A stretch of DNA of 64,000 nt, taken from positions 62,001 through 126,000 of the forward strand of contig JAGTJU010000010.1 in NCBI GenBank assembly GCA_022184915.1, in the 5' to 3' direction. The position numbers and the translations under genes were made by a program. Under the pieces are notes generated by a model. The model was given only the letters and a program-made list of their open reading frames with translations, did not search any database and had not been told where the DNA came from. This stretch comes from Myxococcales bacterium (GTDB lineage Bacteria; Myxococcota_A; Polyangia; Fen-1088). This document shows positions 51,598 through 60,099 of this stretch, piece after piece. The number at the start of each line of letters is the position of its first letter. Within the stretch, counting starts at the first letter, position 1.

Positions 51598-52719
51598 GTG
51601 GATCCCCTCGCGCATACCCTGGTTGGTGCCAGCCTGGCGGAAACCGGGCTTCGGCACAAAAGTCTCTACTCCACGGCAACCCTCGTGGTCGCAGCCAACC
51701 TGCCCGACATCGACGGGGTCTGCGCCGCGTGGGGGCCCGACGCCAGCCTGGCCCACCGCCGCGGCCTCACACACGGCGTGCTGGCGCTGGTCCTGCTGCC
51801 GCTGCTCTTGGCGCTGCTGGTGCACGCCTACGGGCGTTGGGCCCTGCGCCGGCGGGCGGCCCGGGGCCTTCCTCCCCCTGACGCCGTCGTGTCGTTCCCC
51901 TGGCTGCTGGCTCTGGCGGCGCTGGGCGTGTGGAGCCATCCGCTGCTCGACTGGATGAACACCTACGGCGTGCGCCTGTTGATGCCCTTCGAGGGGCGCT
52001 GGTTTTACGGCGACACGCTCTTCATCATCGATCCTGTGGTGTGGCTGCTGGCGGGAGCTGCGGTCGTGTTCGCGCGCGGCCGCACCAAGCTGGCGGCCGC
52101 AGGGTGGCTGCTGCTCTTGCTCGCCGCCACGGTGATTATCGTGGTGCCAAAGCTGGCACCGCCCCTGGCGAAGATGGCGTGGTGCGTGGGGGCAGGCCTG
52201 CTCGTGTACCTGCGCATCCGCGGCACCCCCCCGCACCCCCGCGCCACGGCGCTCGTCTGCCTTTCGCTCTTGACCATGTACGTGGGCACCATGGTGGTGG
52301 GTACCGCCCGCGCACGCGCCCGGGCCGACGCCTACTTCAGCGCACAGAGCCTCGACGCCACCCAGCTGGTCGTCTCGCCCCTGCCGGCAAGCCCGCTCTT
52401 CCGCGAGGTCATCGCGCGGATCGGCAGCACCTATCACTTCGTCCGTGTGCCCGCCTTCGGCTCGGCCTCCCCCGAACCGAGTGGGGAACCCATGCCCGTG
52501 GGGGACGAAACGCCCGAGGTGCGGGCTGCGCTGGCGGCGCCAGGCGTACGAGGCATGGTGAACTGGCTGCGTGTGCCCGCCTACCGGCAGGAGCCCATCC
52601 CCGGGGGCACCCGCGTGACCCTGCTCGACGCGCGGTATAGCCGCACGAGGGCCGGGGGCATCGGCCGCGCCGAAGTGGACCTCGACCACGCAGGACACGT
52701 GATTCGCACGCGCCCCTGA
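51598..52719 (+). CDS. YdjM/YbcI-like membrane protein, predicted metal-dependent hydrolase
   Basis: A 373-residue membrane protein. The first 20 residues contain HTLVGASLAE, followed by NLPDID, HRRGLTHG and SHPLLDWMNTYG; this His/Asp pattern is the signature of the PF04307 family. About six helices occupy residues 55-245, after which a soluble C-terminal domain of ~120 residues follows. No function is established for the family; E. coli YdjM is under LexA control. The GTG at 51598 lies 8 bases after TGGTACACC, an extended -10-like sequence, with no ribosome site. Confidence 0.72.
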   Translation: MDPLAHTLVGASLAETGLRHKSLYSTATLVVAANLPDIDGVCAAWGPDASLAHRRGLTHGVLALVLLPLLLALLVHAYGRWALRRRAARGLPPPDAVVSFPWLLALAALGVWSHPLLDWMNTYGVRLLMPFEGRWFYGDTLFIIDPVVWLLAGAAVVFARGRTKLAAAGWLLLLLAATVIIVVPKLAPPLAKMAWCVGAGLLVYLRIRGTPPHPRATALVCLSLLTMYVGTMVVGTARARARADAYFSAQSLDATQLVVSPLPASPLFREVIARIGSTYHFVRVPAFGSASPEPSGEPMPVGDETPEVRAALAAPGVRGMVNWLRVPAYRQEPIPGGTRVTLLDARYSRTRAGGIGRAEVDLDHAGHVIRTRP

Positions 52720-52754
52720 CGACAGCGGTCGGGGCATGAGATAGCCTCCCCCGC

Positions 52755-54155
52755 ATGACGAACCGAGCGCGGGCCGCGGCGCGCGTGACGGAGGGCGGCT
52801 CGGTTGGCCGCTGCGTCCGCCTCGCCCTGGGTGGGGTTCTGGGCCTGGGACTCTTGGCCTGCGCCTCGGCCGGTCCCCAGCCTGTACCTTCAGGCCCGCC
52901 GGCCCCGACCCCTGTGTCCACGCCTGCGAAGTCCGCAGCGGCATCCCCCCTGCGCGAGGAGGGCGTGCCCAGCTTGGAGCCCTGCCTCCGTGAGGTGAAC
53001 GAGGCCCAGGAGGCCACACGCGCCACACCCGACGAAACAGGCGCGTGGCTCCGGCTGGCCACCGCGCTTCACGAGGCCCGGCGCCTGCAGGAAGCGGCCC
53101 GCGCCGCCTGGCGGGCCGTGGAGCTCGAGGCCCGCTTCGAGACCTGGTCGACCCTGGGACGGGTACTCACCGACGGCGACGTGTTCATGGCCAAGGGTGC
53201 CGCGGTGGGGGCCTACCAGGCGTACACCATGGCAGCCCGCAACGCGACCGACGCCGGCAAGGCCGCGCGCAACTTCCTCACCCTGGCTTACCGGGATTTC
53301 AGCCTGGGCCATGACGATCAGGCCCTCGAGCTCATCGAGGAAGCCGGGCGGCTCGCGCCTTCGGACCCGCTGGTCCCTTTCGACCGCGCCCAGGTGCTGT
53401 CCGTTGCGGGTCGGCGCGATGAAGCGCGGGCCGCCGCCGAAAAGGCCCTGACGCTGCTCGACACCCAGACACAGAGTCAGACCCCTGCGGATCCGGCCTT
53501 GGCCGGGGTGCAAGCGATCGCCGCCGCGATCCTCGGGGGTGAGCCCGTGGCTCGCCCGGGCTTGATGGTCGCAGGGGAGCTTCTCCCAGAGCGCTTCTGG
53601 GCACGGCCCCCCGTGCGCGGGCACTCCCTGGCCCTCGAGATCGACCCGGAGACCGATCGCTTTTTTCCGCTCTTGCCCACCGTGGCCCTGCGCCTCGCCG
53701 TGCCCACCACATGGGCGCATGCGATGAAGGCAACCGATAAGGCGATTCATCTGCGCCTGGCCGCGCCCGAGGGCGAGGCCGTGCTGCTCGCCGAGCTCAC
53801 GGTGTTCCCCTTGCGCAGCGAGCGCTTCGATCTGCGGCACGCGGCGGAGGCCGGGCGGCAGGGCGCGGCAGGCCCCCGCGCCGAGGTCAGTCCCTTGCGG
53901 CCGGTGGAACGGGAAAAGGGTCTCGCTTACTGGTTCAGCGCCACCGACGGCACCGTAGATCCCCAGGCGCCCGCCGAGGGCCAACACCGCTACCTCTGGC
54001 AGGCCTTCGCCTACGTACGGCCCTTCGTGCTCAGCGCCACCTTTCTCGCGAATCGCCAAGATGCAGGCACCGAGGCCGCCGTCTTGGCCCTGCTGCGCTC
54101 GTTCGACGTGTTTGCCCTGGCCACGGCCGCGGGACCCGACCCGGCCGGACCCTGA
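52755..54155 (+). CDS. TPR-containing lipoprotein, function unknown
   Basis: A 466-residue protein. A basic N-terminus and hydrophobic core end in the lipobox GLLAC (near residues 32-36), so it is probably a lipoprotein. A Pro/Ser/Thr-rich linker follows, then helical repeats resembling TPRs at about 85-240 (ALHEARRLQEAARAAWRAVE; RDFSLGHDDQALELIEEAG; ADKALTLL-type helices). The C-terminal ~200 residues are mixed alpha/beta and unrecognised. TAGCCT lies 7 bases before the ATG, without a ribosome site. It is convergent with a small lipoprotein gene, stop codons 2 bp apart. Confidence 0.65.
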   Translation: MTNRARAAARVTEGGSVGRCVRLALGGVLGLGLLACASAGPQPVPSGPPAPTPVSTPAKSAAASPLREEGVPSLEPCLREVNEAQEATRATPDETGAWLRLATALHEARRLQEAARAAWRAVELEARFETWSTLGRVLTDGDVFMAKGAAVGAYQAYTMAARNATDAGKAARNFLTLAYRDFSLGHDDQALELIEEAGRLAPSDPLVPFDRAQVLSVAGRRDEARAAAEKALTLLDTQTQSQTPADPALAGVQAIAAAILGGEPVARPGLMVAGELLPERFWARPPVRGHSLALEIDPETDRFFPLLPTVALRLAVPTTWAHAMKATDKAIHLRLAAPEGEAVLLAELTVFPLRSERFDLRHAAEAGRQGAAGPRAEVSPLRPVEREKGLAYWFSATDGTVDPQAPAEGQHRYLWQAFAYVRPFVLSATFLANRQDAGTEAAVLALLRSFDVFALATAAGPDPAGP

Positions 54156-54157
54156 GC

Positions 54158-54727
54158 TCAGGGCGGGCAGAAGCCCACGTCGGCGTAGCCGTCGAGCGGC
54201 GCACACGAGTTACGTCCGCAGGACAGCGTCCGGTCGCAAAGCGCCACGCAGACCAGCACGTCGTTCAACACGCCCCGACAGACGAGCCCCGGCAGGCAGT
54301 CGCTGTGCTGGAAACAGGGACCGTTTTCGTTTTGGCCGAGGTCGCTTTGCCGACAGCCCGCGCCGCCGAGGCCCGTGGGATAGCAGCCCTGCGCCACCGG
54401 GCAGTCCTGCAGCAACAGGTCGCAGGCGCGTGCTGCCGGAGCGTCCGGGGCGGAGGAGGCATCGGGCGGCTCCTGCGGTGCGTCTTCGTCGTCATCGGCG
54501 CTGGCGTCGGCGGGCGCGGCCGCATCCCGGCGTGGCGCCGCATCGAGCCGCGGCGTGCCGACCGCGCCGTCGATCTCCAGGACCTCCCGGGTGCCGCCGG
54601 GTCCACCGCCGTCAGACCCACCACCAAGCCCCGGCGGGCCCAAGGCCTCGTCCCCGCGACAAGACATGCCTGCCATGAACAACGCCAAGCTCACCGCTCC
54701 CAGGGGCCAGGCACCGCGACGCCACAT
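54158..54727 (-). CDS. small Cys-containing lipoprotein, function unknown
   Basis: A 189-residue protein with a short basic N-terminus, a hydrophobic stretch and the lipobox AGMSC (near residues 18-22). An acidic Ala/Asp/Pro-rich region (about 40-95) is likely disordered. The last ~90 residues contain about ten cysteines in spaced patterns such as CDLLLQDCPVAQGCYP and CFQHSDCLPGLVC, probably disulfide-bonded outside the cell. The ATG at 54727 lacks a good ribosome site; GTG at 54739 is an alternative. It is divergent from ileS. Much longer in-frame sequence upstream overlaps ileS on the other strand and is rejected. Confidence 0.65.
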   Translation of the reverse strand: MWRRGAWPLGAVSLALFMAGMSCRGDEALGPPGLGGGSDGGGPGGTREVLEIDGAVGTPRLDAAPRRDAAAPADASADDDEDAPQEPPDASSAPDAPAARACDLLLQDCPVAQGCYPTGLGGAGCRQSDLGQNENGPCFQHSDCLPGLVCRGVLNDVLVCVALCDRTLSCGRNSCAPLDGYADVGFCPP

Positions 54728-54802
54728 CCAGGACAACACGTTCTCGAAAGTGTAAGCCAAACCGAAAGGCGCGTCTTTGCCGGCCGCGTAAGTCCGGGTT
54801 TG

Positions 54803-54808
54803 TATACT
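54803..54808 (+). promoter_or_regulatory. candidate -10 element of ileS
   Basis: TGTATACT holds a 5/6 match to TATAAT (TATACT), ending 9 bases before the ileS ATG. No -35 at normal spacing and no Shine-Dalgarno are present. Transcription would begin within a few bases of the start codon. Confidence 0.42.
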
Positions 54809-54817
54809 GCGCGCCCC

Positions 54818-57800
54818 ATGTCCACGACGTCCACGCCGAGCTCGCCCCCCCGCAAGAAAGCCCCCTACCAGCCGACCGCCGCCGACGTGCGCCTGCCAAG
54901 CCTCGAAGAGGAGGTCCTGGCGTTCTGGGACGATGCGAAAATCTTCGAGCGCTCGGTCGAGGGCACCGCCCTTCGCCCCCGCTACTCGTTCTACGACGGC
55001 CCCCCTTTCGCCACGGGTTTGCCCCACTACGGGCACCTGCTGGCCAGCATCTTGAAGGACATCGTGCCCCGCTACTGGACGATGCGCGGCTATCACATCC
55101 CGCGCCGCTTCGGCTGGGATTGCCACGGCCTGCCGGTCGAGTACGAGATCAACAAAAAGCTGAACGTCGAGAGCAGCAAACAGGTGCTCGCGATGGGCAT
55201 CGACACGTACAACGCCGAGTGCCGCAGCATCGTGCAGCGCTACACCAGTGAGTGGAAGCGCACGATTCGGCGCGTGGGCCGCTGGGTCGACATGGAGCGC
55301 CCCTACTTCACCATGGACAAAAGCTTCATGCAGTCCGTGTGGTGGGTCTTCAAGCAGCTGTGGGACAAGGGTCTCATCTACGAAGGCCACAAGGTGGTGC
55401 CGTATTCGGTGGGAGTCAGCACACCGCTTTCCAATTTCGAGGCCAATCTCAACTACAAGGACGTTCAGGATCCCGCGCTCACCGTGGCCTTTCGTTCCCT
55501 GAAGCTGCCTGACACGTTCTTTTTGGCCTGGACGACCACGCCCTGGACCTTGCCCAGCAACCTGGCCTTGGCCGTGGGCACCGACATCGACTACGCGTTC
55601 GTGCGGCACGAGGGCAAAACCTTCGTGGTGGCCGCAGCGCTTGCGAACAGCGTCTTTGGCGACGCGCCCGAGGTGCTCGAAACCGTCAAGGGCGAGACCT
55701 TGCTCGGCCACACCTACGAGCCCCTCTTTCCATACTTCGCCGACCGCGCCCACGAGGGGGCCTTTCGGGTGATCGGCAGCGGGCACGTCACCACGGACAG
55801 CGGCACGGGGATCGTGCACATCGCCCCCGCGTTTGGCGAAGAGGACTACGACGCTTGCAAGGCAGCAGGCATCGCCCTGGTCAACCCCGTGGACGATGAC
55901 GGCATGTTCACGGCCGAGGTGCCCGATTGGCAGGGCATTCGCGTCAAGGAAGCCGACAAGGACATCATCGCGCGGCTCAAGGCCGAGGGGAAGCTCTTCC
56001 GCCACGACACCATCACCCACAGCTACCCCTTCTGCTGGCGCTCGGACACACCGCTCATCTACAAGGCGGTCTCGACGTGGTTCGTGAAGGTGGACGCCAT
56101 CAAGAACCAGCTGCTCGCGGCCAACTCCGAGACCCAATGGGTGCCCTCACACCTGCGCGATGGCCGCTTCGGCAAGTGGCTCGAGAACGCCCGCGACTGG
56201 GCCATCTCACGCAACCGCTTTTGGGGCACGCCCCTGCCCATTTGGCAAAACGCGCAGGGCGAGACCGTCTGCATCGGCTCCATCGAGGAGCTGGCGCAGC
56301 ACACGGGGGTGACCGTGGATGACCTGCACATCGAAACGGTCTCCAAGCTGCAGCTCCCCGCGAAGCAGGGCGGCGAGCCCCTCACCCAGACCGGAGGCGT
56401 GCTCGACTGCTGGTTCGAGAGCGGCAGCATGCCCTACGCGCAATGGGCCTACCCCTTCGAGAACGAAGAGGCCTTCAAGCAAAGCTTCCCGGCCGACTTC
56501 ATCGCCGAGGGGCTCGACCAGACCCGCGGATGGTTTTACACGCTCATGGTGATCGGCACCGCGCTTTACGGCCGCGCGCCCTTCAAGAACGTTGTGGTCA
56601 ACGGGCTCATCTTGGCCGAAGACGGCAAAAAGATGAGCAAGAGCCTCCGCAATTATCCCGATCCCATGGAGGTCCTCGAGCAGCACGGGGCGGACGCGCT
56701 GCGCCTCTACCTCATCGATTCGCCCGTGGTGAAGGCCCAGGAGCTGCGCTTTTCGGAGAAGGGCGTGCGCGACATCGTGCGGCGGATCCTGCTGCGTTGG
56801 TGGAACGCATATTCATTCTTCGTGAGCTACGCCAACATCGACGGCTTCGTGCCGCGCGGCGACTACCGCGAGACCCCCAACGTACTCGACACGTGGGTGC
56901 TCTCGCGCTTGCACTCGCTCATCCACACGGCCAACGCCGAGATGAACGAGTACCGCCTGTACAACGTGGTGCCCGCGCTGCTGCAGTTCATCGAAGAGCT
57001 GACGAACACGTACATTCGCTCGAACCGGAGCCACTTCTGGCGCGACGGCATGCCCGAGGACAAACGCCTGGCGTTCGAGACGTTGCACCACGTCCTGACG
57101 ACGCTCGCCAAGCTCATGGCGCCGTTTACGCCCTTTCTCGCCGAGACCACGTACCGCAACCTGGCGGCCGTGCTGCCCGACCACAAAGACAGCGTGCACC
57201 TCGAGGACTACCCCCAGGCGCAAGAAGACCTGAGGCACCCCGAGCTCGAAGCCGCCGTGGGGCGCATGGCACAGCTCTTACTGATGGGGCGCAACATCCG
57301 TGAGAAGATCGGCGTCAAAGCCAAAATTCCGCTGCGCAGCCTGCGCATCATCCACCGGGATCCCCGCGTGCTCGAGGCGCTCGCGGGGCTCGAGGCCTAC
57401 ATCACCGACGAACTCAACGTGCGCGAGGTGATCTACGAGACCCGCGAGGACGCGTACATTCAGGTCTCGACGAAGGCCAATTTCCCGAAGCTCGGGCCGC
57501 GGCTCGGCAAGCGCATGAAGGAGGTCTCGGCCGCCATCGCCAAGATGAGCCTGGACGAAATGCTGGCCCTGGAAAACGGCCAAACCCTCACGTTTGCGGG
57601 CGAGCCCCTCACGCTCGAGGACGTGGAGATCCGCCGCGCCCCGCGAACTCCCTCGGATTCGCTGCTGGCCCACCAGCTGATCTCCATCGAGCTCGATCCC
57701 ACCGTCAGCGAAGAGCAGATCCTCGAGGGCCTCTCGCGCGAGGTGATCCGGCGGGTCAACATGGCCCGCAAGGAGGCAGGCCTCAACCTCGACGATCGCA

Positions 57801-57991
57801 TCGGACTCGAGTTGGCCTGCGCGGGGGATCTGCGACGTGCGGTGGAGGCGCACAAAACCAGCATCATGGCCGATACGCTCACCGTCGATCTCGCGCTCGT
57901 CGACGAAGCGCCTGCCGGGGACTTCGTGAGCCAGCTCGACGTCGACGAGGCCAAGCTGGGCCTCGGTCTGCGCAAGGCCCCGGCCCGCTGA
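54818..57991 (+). CDS. ileS: isoleucyl-tRNA synthetase, type 2
   Basis: A class I synthetase charging tRNA-Ile, with an editing domain. The 1057-residue protein has the HIGH-type motif GLPHYGHLLAS near residue 70, CP1 editing segments, WFYTLMVIG and the KMSKS loop GKKMSKSLRNYPDP near 605, then the anticodon-binding helical domain. The PHYGH and DIVPRYWTMRG context and length of about 1050 mark the IleS2 class, shared with eukaryotes, rather than the ~930-residue IleS1. No C-terminal zinc-ribbon Cys cluster is evident. The ATG at 54818 begins a short unconserved N-terminus; the long upstream open frame is antisense to the lipoprotein gene. Confidence 0.96.
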   Translation: MSTTSTPSSPPRKKAPYQPTAADVRLPSLEEEVLAFWDDAKIFERSVEGTALRPRYSFYDGPPFATGLPHYGHLLASILKDIVPRYWTMRGYHIPRRFGWDCHGLPVEYEINKKLNVESSKQVLAMGIDTYNAECRSIVQRYTSEWKRTIRRVGRWVDMERPYFTMDKSFMQSVWWVFKQLWDKGLIYEGHKVVPYSVGVSTPLSNFEANLNYKDVQDPALTVAFRSLKLPDTFFLAWTTTPWTLPSNLALAVGTDIDYAFVRHEGKTFVVAAALANSVFGDAPEVLETVKGETLLGHTYEPLFPYFADRAHEGAFRVIGSGHVTTDSGTGIVHIAPAFGEEDYDACKAAGIALVNPVDDDGMFTAEVPDWQGIRVKEADKDIIARLKAEGKLFRHDTITHSYPFCWRSDTPLIYKAVSTWFVKVDAIKNQLLAANSETQWVPSHLRDGRFGKWLENARDWAISRNRFWGTPLPIWQNAQGETVCIGSIEELAQHTGVTVDDLHIETVSKLQLPAKQGGEPLTQTGGVLDCWFESGSMPYAQWAYPFENEEAFKQSFPADFIAEGLDQTRGWFYTLMVIGTALYGRAPFKNVVVNGLILAEDGKKMSKSLRNYPDPMEVLEQHGADALRLYLIDSPVVKAQELRFSEKGVRDIVRRILLRWWNAYSFFVSYANIDGFVPRGDYRETPNVLDTWVLSRLHSLIHTANAEMNEYRLYNVVPALLQFIEELTNTYIRSNRSHFWRDGMPEDKRLAFETLHHVLTTLAKLMAPFTPFLAETTYRNLAAVLPDHKDSVHLEDYPQAQEDLRHPELEAAVGRMAQLLLMGRNIREKIGVKAKIPLRSLRIIHRDPRVLEALAGLEAYITDELNVREVIYETREDAYIQVSTKANFPKLGPRLGKRMKEVSAAIAKMSLDEMLALENGQTLTFAGEPLTLEDVEIRRAPRTPSDSLLAHQLISIELDPTVSEEQILEGLSREVIRRVNMARKEAGLNLDDRIGLELACAGDLRRAVEAHKTSIMADTLTVDLALVDEAPAGDFVSQLDVDEAKLGLGLRKAPAR

Positions 57992-58036
57992 GCCGCGGCG
58001 GCACGACCACGCGCCGGGCATGTGGATCCTGGCGCG

Positions 58037-58732
58037 TCAGTTCAGGGCGGAGCGGGGGCGCAGATGCGTCAGCAGGCCGGCGATCTCGCGCGAAAGGCTG
58101 TCTACCCGGGCGCCCGGATCGAGCGTCTCGAGCAGCGTCTGCCGCACCTGGGCCTTCGTCACGAGCACGGACGCCAGGCGATCCACCAGCATGCCGAGCC
58201 GCAGGGGCTGCGCCACGGTTTGCCGCAAGGCCAGAGCGTCTTCGTCTTCGAGCCGCAGGGCCACCTCCTCGATGAGCGCGCGCAGCGCCGCGTCCGACTC
58301 GGCAAGGCGCGACCCGGGTAAAGTGGCTTCCCGGTCGTCACCTTCGAAGAGCTGCACGGCTTGAACCAGCCTGTAGGGCTTGGTCGATGACAGCTCCTTC
58401 ACGATGCGCGCCCGCGCCCGCCCTTCCACCAATAAATTGAAGCGCCCGTCGGACAGGGGCTCGGCGGCCACCACCTCGCCCACGCCCACAACCGGCGCCA
58501 CGGCGGGCGTGCCTCGCCCGGGCAGCTCGTCCTCGAGGCGCATGGCCATCGCCAGCATGTGGTGCGAATCGAGCACGTCCTTCGTCAGCGTCCGGTAGCG
58601 CGGCTCGAAGATGTGCAGCGGCAAGAGCGCGCCGGGAAACAGCACCACGTTGGGTAGGGGAAAGATGGGCAGGGCCGCCAGCACCGCAGGATCGATCGGC
58701 CCCGTTCCCTCGTCGTCTTCATCCGAAAACAT
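58037..58732 (-). CDS. LON-domain (PUA-like) substrate-binding protein
   Basis: A 231-residue protein made of a Lon N-terminal domain without protease or ATPase. It has LPIFPLPNVVLFPGALLPLHIFEPRYRTL at the start, then GVGEVVAAEPLSDGRFNLLVEGRARARI, and helical sequence to the end. Stand-alone LON domains are common and their role is unknown. The ATG at 58732 lies inside the end of the SDR gene (14-bp overlap), so it is translated from the same mRNA. It is the last gene of the DUF2203-folE-SDR operon and convergent with ileS. Confidence 0.85.
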   Translation of the reverse strand: MFSDEDDEGTGPIDPAVLAALPIFPLPNVVLFPGALLPLHIFEPRYRTLTKDVLDSHHMLAMAMRLEDELPGRGTPAVAPVVGVGEVVAAEPLSDGRFNLLVEGRARARIVKELSSTKPYRLVQAVQLFEGDDREATLPGSRLAESDAALRALIEEVALRLEDEDALALRQTVAQPLRLGMLVDRLASVLVTKAQVRQTLLETLDPGARVDSLSREIAGLLTHLRPRSALN

Positions 58733-59444
58733 CGACACACGCCCCCACCAGCGCCGCCGGGGCGTCGCCTGCCAAGAACAACACCACGTTCGCAATGTCC
58801 TGAGGAGACATGTTCGGCACACCCCCGGGCATGCCGACTTGCAACATTTCCGTATCCACGGAGCCCGGGCATACGGCATTCACGGCGATGCCCGTACCCC
58901 TCAACTCCTCGGCCAGCGCGCGGGTGAAGCCCACCACGGCGTGCTTGGCGGTGCAGTAGGCCACCAACTGCGGCGTCCCTTGACGCCCCGCGATCGAGGC
59001 GATGTTCACGATCCGACCTGCATTGCGCAGCTTCATGCCCCGTAAAAACGCCCGGGTCATGAAGAACGTACCCGAGACGTTTACGTTCATCATGTGGCTC
59101 CACCGCGCGTCGTCGAGGTCCTCGAGCGGTCCGCGCACCACCACACCCGCATTGTTGACGAGGATCTCGGGGACGCCGTCCCGCTCCATCACCCGCTCGG
59201 CGAAAGCGGCCACCTCCCCCGGGGAGGCCACGTCGCAGCGCTCGAAGCGACACCGGGCGCGCACGTCGGGGTCGAGGTCGTCGAGAAACGAGCCGCCCCC
59301 CTCGGGGCCACGCACGCTGCACCCCACCACCCGGGCCCCGGCCCCGGCCAGCGTGGCCGCGATCGCCCGGCCGATGCCCCGTGACGCGCCCGTCACCACG
59401 GCCAAGCCCCCCGCGAGCCGCGGGTTGGGCGTCGAAGGGGTCAC
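58719..59444 (-). CDS. short-chain dehydrogenase/reductase, FabG-like
   Basis: A 241-residue NAD(P)-dependent oxidoreductase with TGASRGIG, NNAGVVVRGPL, a Ser in NIASIAGRQGT, the catalytic YCTAK and the C-terminal VCPGSVDTEM. The substrate cannot be told. The GTG start at 59444 overlaps the folE stop by 4 bp (GTGA), so it is coupled to folE. Because its neighbours include folE and, across the divergent promoter, a PTR1-type SDR, a pterin or related substrate is possible, but so is a generic 3-oxoacyl reductase. Confidence 0.85.
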   Translation of the reverse strand: MTPSTPNPRLAGGLAVVTGASRGIGRAIAATLAGAGARVVGCSVRGPEGGGSFLDDLDPDVRARCRFERCDVASPGEVAAFAERVMERDGVPEILVNNAGVVVRGPLEDLDDARWSHMMNVNVSGTFFMTRAFLRGMKLRNAGRIVNIASIAGRQGTPQLVAYCTAKHAVVGFTRALAEELRGTGIAVNAVCPGSVDTEMLQVGMPGGVPNMSPQDIANVVLFLAGDAPAALVGACVDVFG

Positions 59445-60028
59445 TTCGCGCGCCCCCCGAGGTTGGCGGCGGCCAGAAGGCGCGCTTTGAGGTCCGGGCG
59501 CTCGCGCATCTCCCCCACGAAGGCGCTCGTCACCACGCCCGACTGGTCATGCCGCTCACCAGGCAGGGCCAGGCACAGCTGCTCCGCCTCGATCACGCAT
59601 CCTGCGCCCTTTGCCGAAAGACCTTCCATGAGGGAGTGTGCAATCTGATGCGTGGCCCGCTCCTGCAGCGTCAGCCGCTTGGTGAAACACTCCACCAGGT
59701 CGGCCAGGCGCCCGAAGCCGACCAACTGGCCCGCGGGGATGTACGCGACATGAGCCACGCCCCGGAAGGGCACGAGATGGTGGGGGCACATGGCGTGAAA
59801 GCGCAGCCCCCCTACCACCACCACGTCGGGATCGGCCTCACCCCGCACGGGGGCGGCCAGGATCTCCTTCGGATCCATCGTGTATCCCGCCAGAAACTCC
59901 TTCAGCCAGAGCTTCGCCACGCGCCCCGGCGTGTCGAGCAAATCGCCGTTGCCCTCGGGGTCGAGGCCACACGCCCGTAAAAACGCGGCAAGGGCCACTT
60001 TCATCTCGTGCTCGTTGGCCGCCGTCAT
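59441..60028 (-). CDS. folE: GTP cyclohydrolase I FolE, unusual active-site residue
   Basis: FolE converts GTP to dihydroneopterin triphosphate for folate or tetrahydropterin. In the 195-residue protein the zinc-site Cys81 and His84 (CPHHLVPF), His83 and Cys152 are present, along with VGFGRLADLVECF and LTLQERATHQIA. The residue two before Cys152 is Gln150 (EAEQLCL), where E. coli has catalytic His179 (AVHYCV). The ATG at 60028 follows AGGAGGG. It lies 71 bp after DUF2203 and overlaps the SDR gene. The family call is firm; activity is less so. Confidence 0.92.
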   Translation of the reverse strand: MTAANEHEMKVALAAFLRACGLDPEGNGDLLDTPGRVAKLWLKEFLAGYTMDPKEILAAPVRGEADPDVVVVGGLRFHAMCPHHLVPFRGVAHVAYIPAGQLVGFGRLADLVECFTKRLTLQERATHQIAHSLMEGLSAKGAGCVIEAEQLCLALPGERHDQSGVVTSAFVGEMRERPDLKARLLAAANLGGRAK

Positions 60029-60099
60029 GCCGCCCTCCTGTTGCTTCGCCTTACCACCTGGCACGCCCGTGTGTGTCCTCGTCGCGGCGAGCTTGACCT

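Noticed and set aside
54728-56137. Long N-terminal extension of the minus-strand small lipoprotein
   Set aside because: It would run antisense through ileS; the lipobox and signal peptide at 54727 place the start there.
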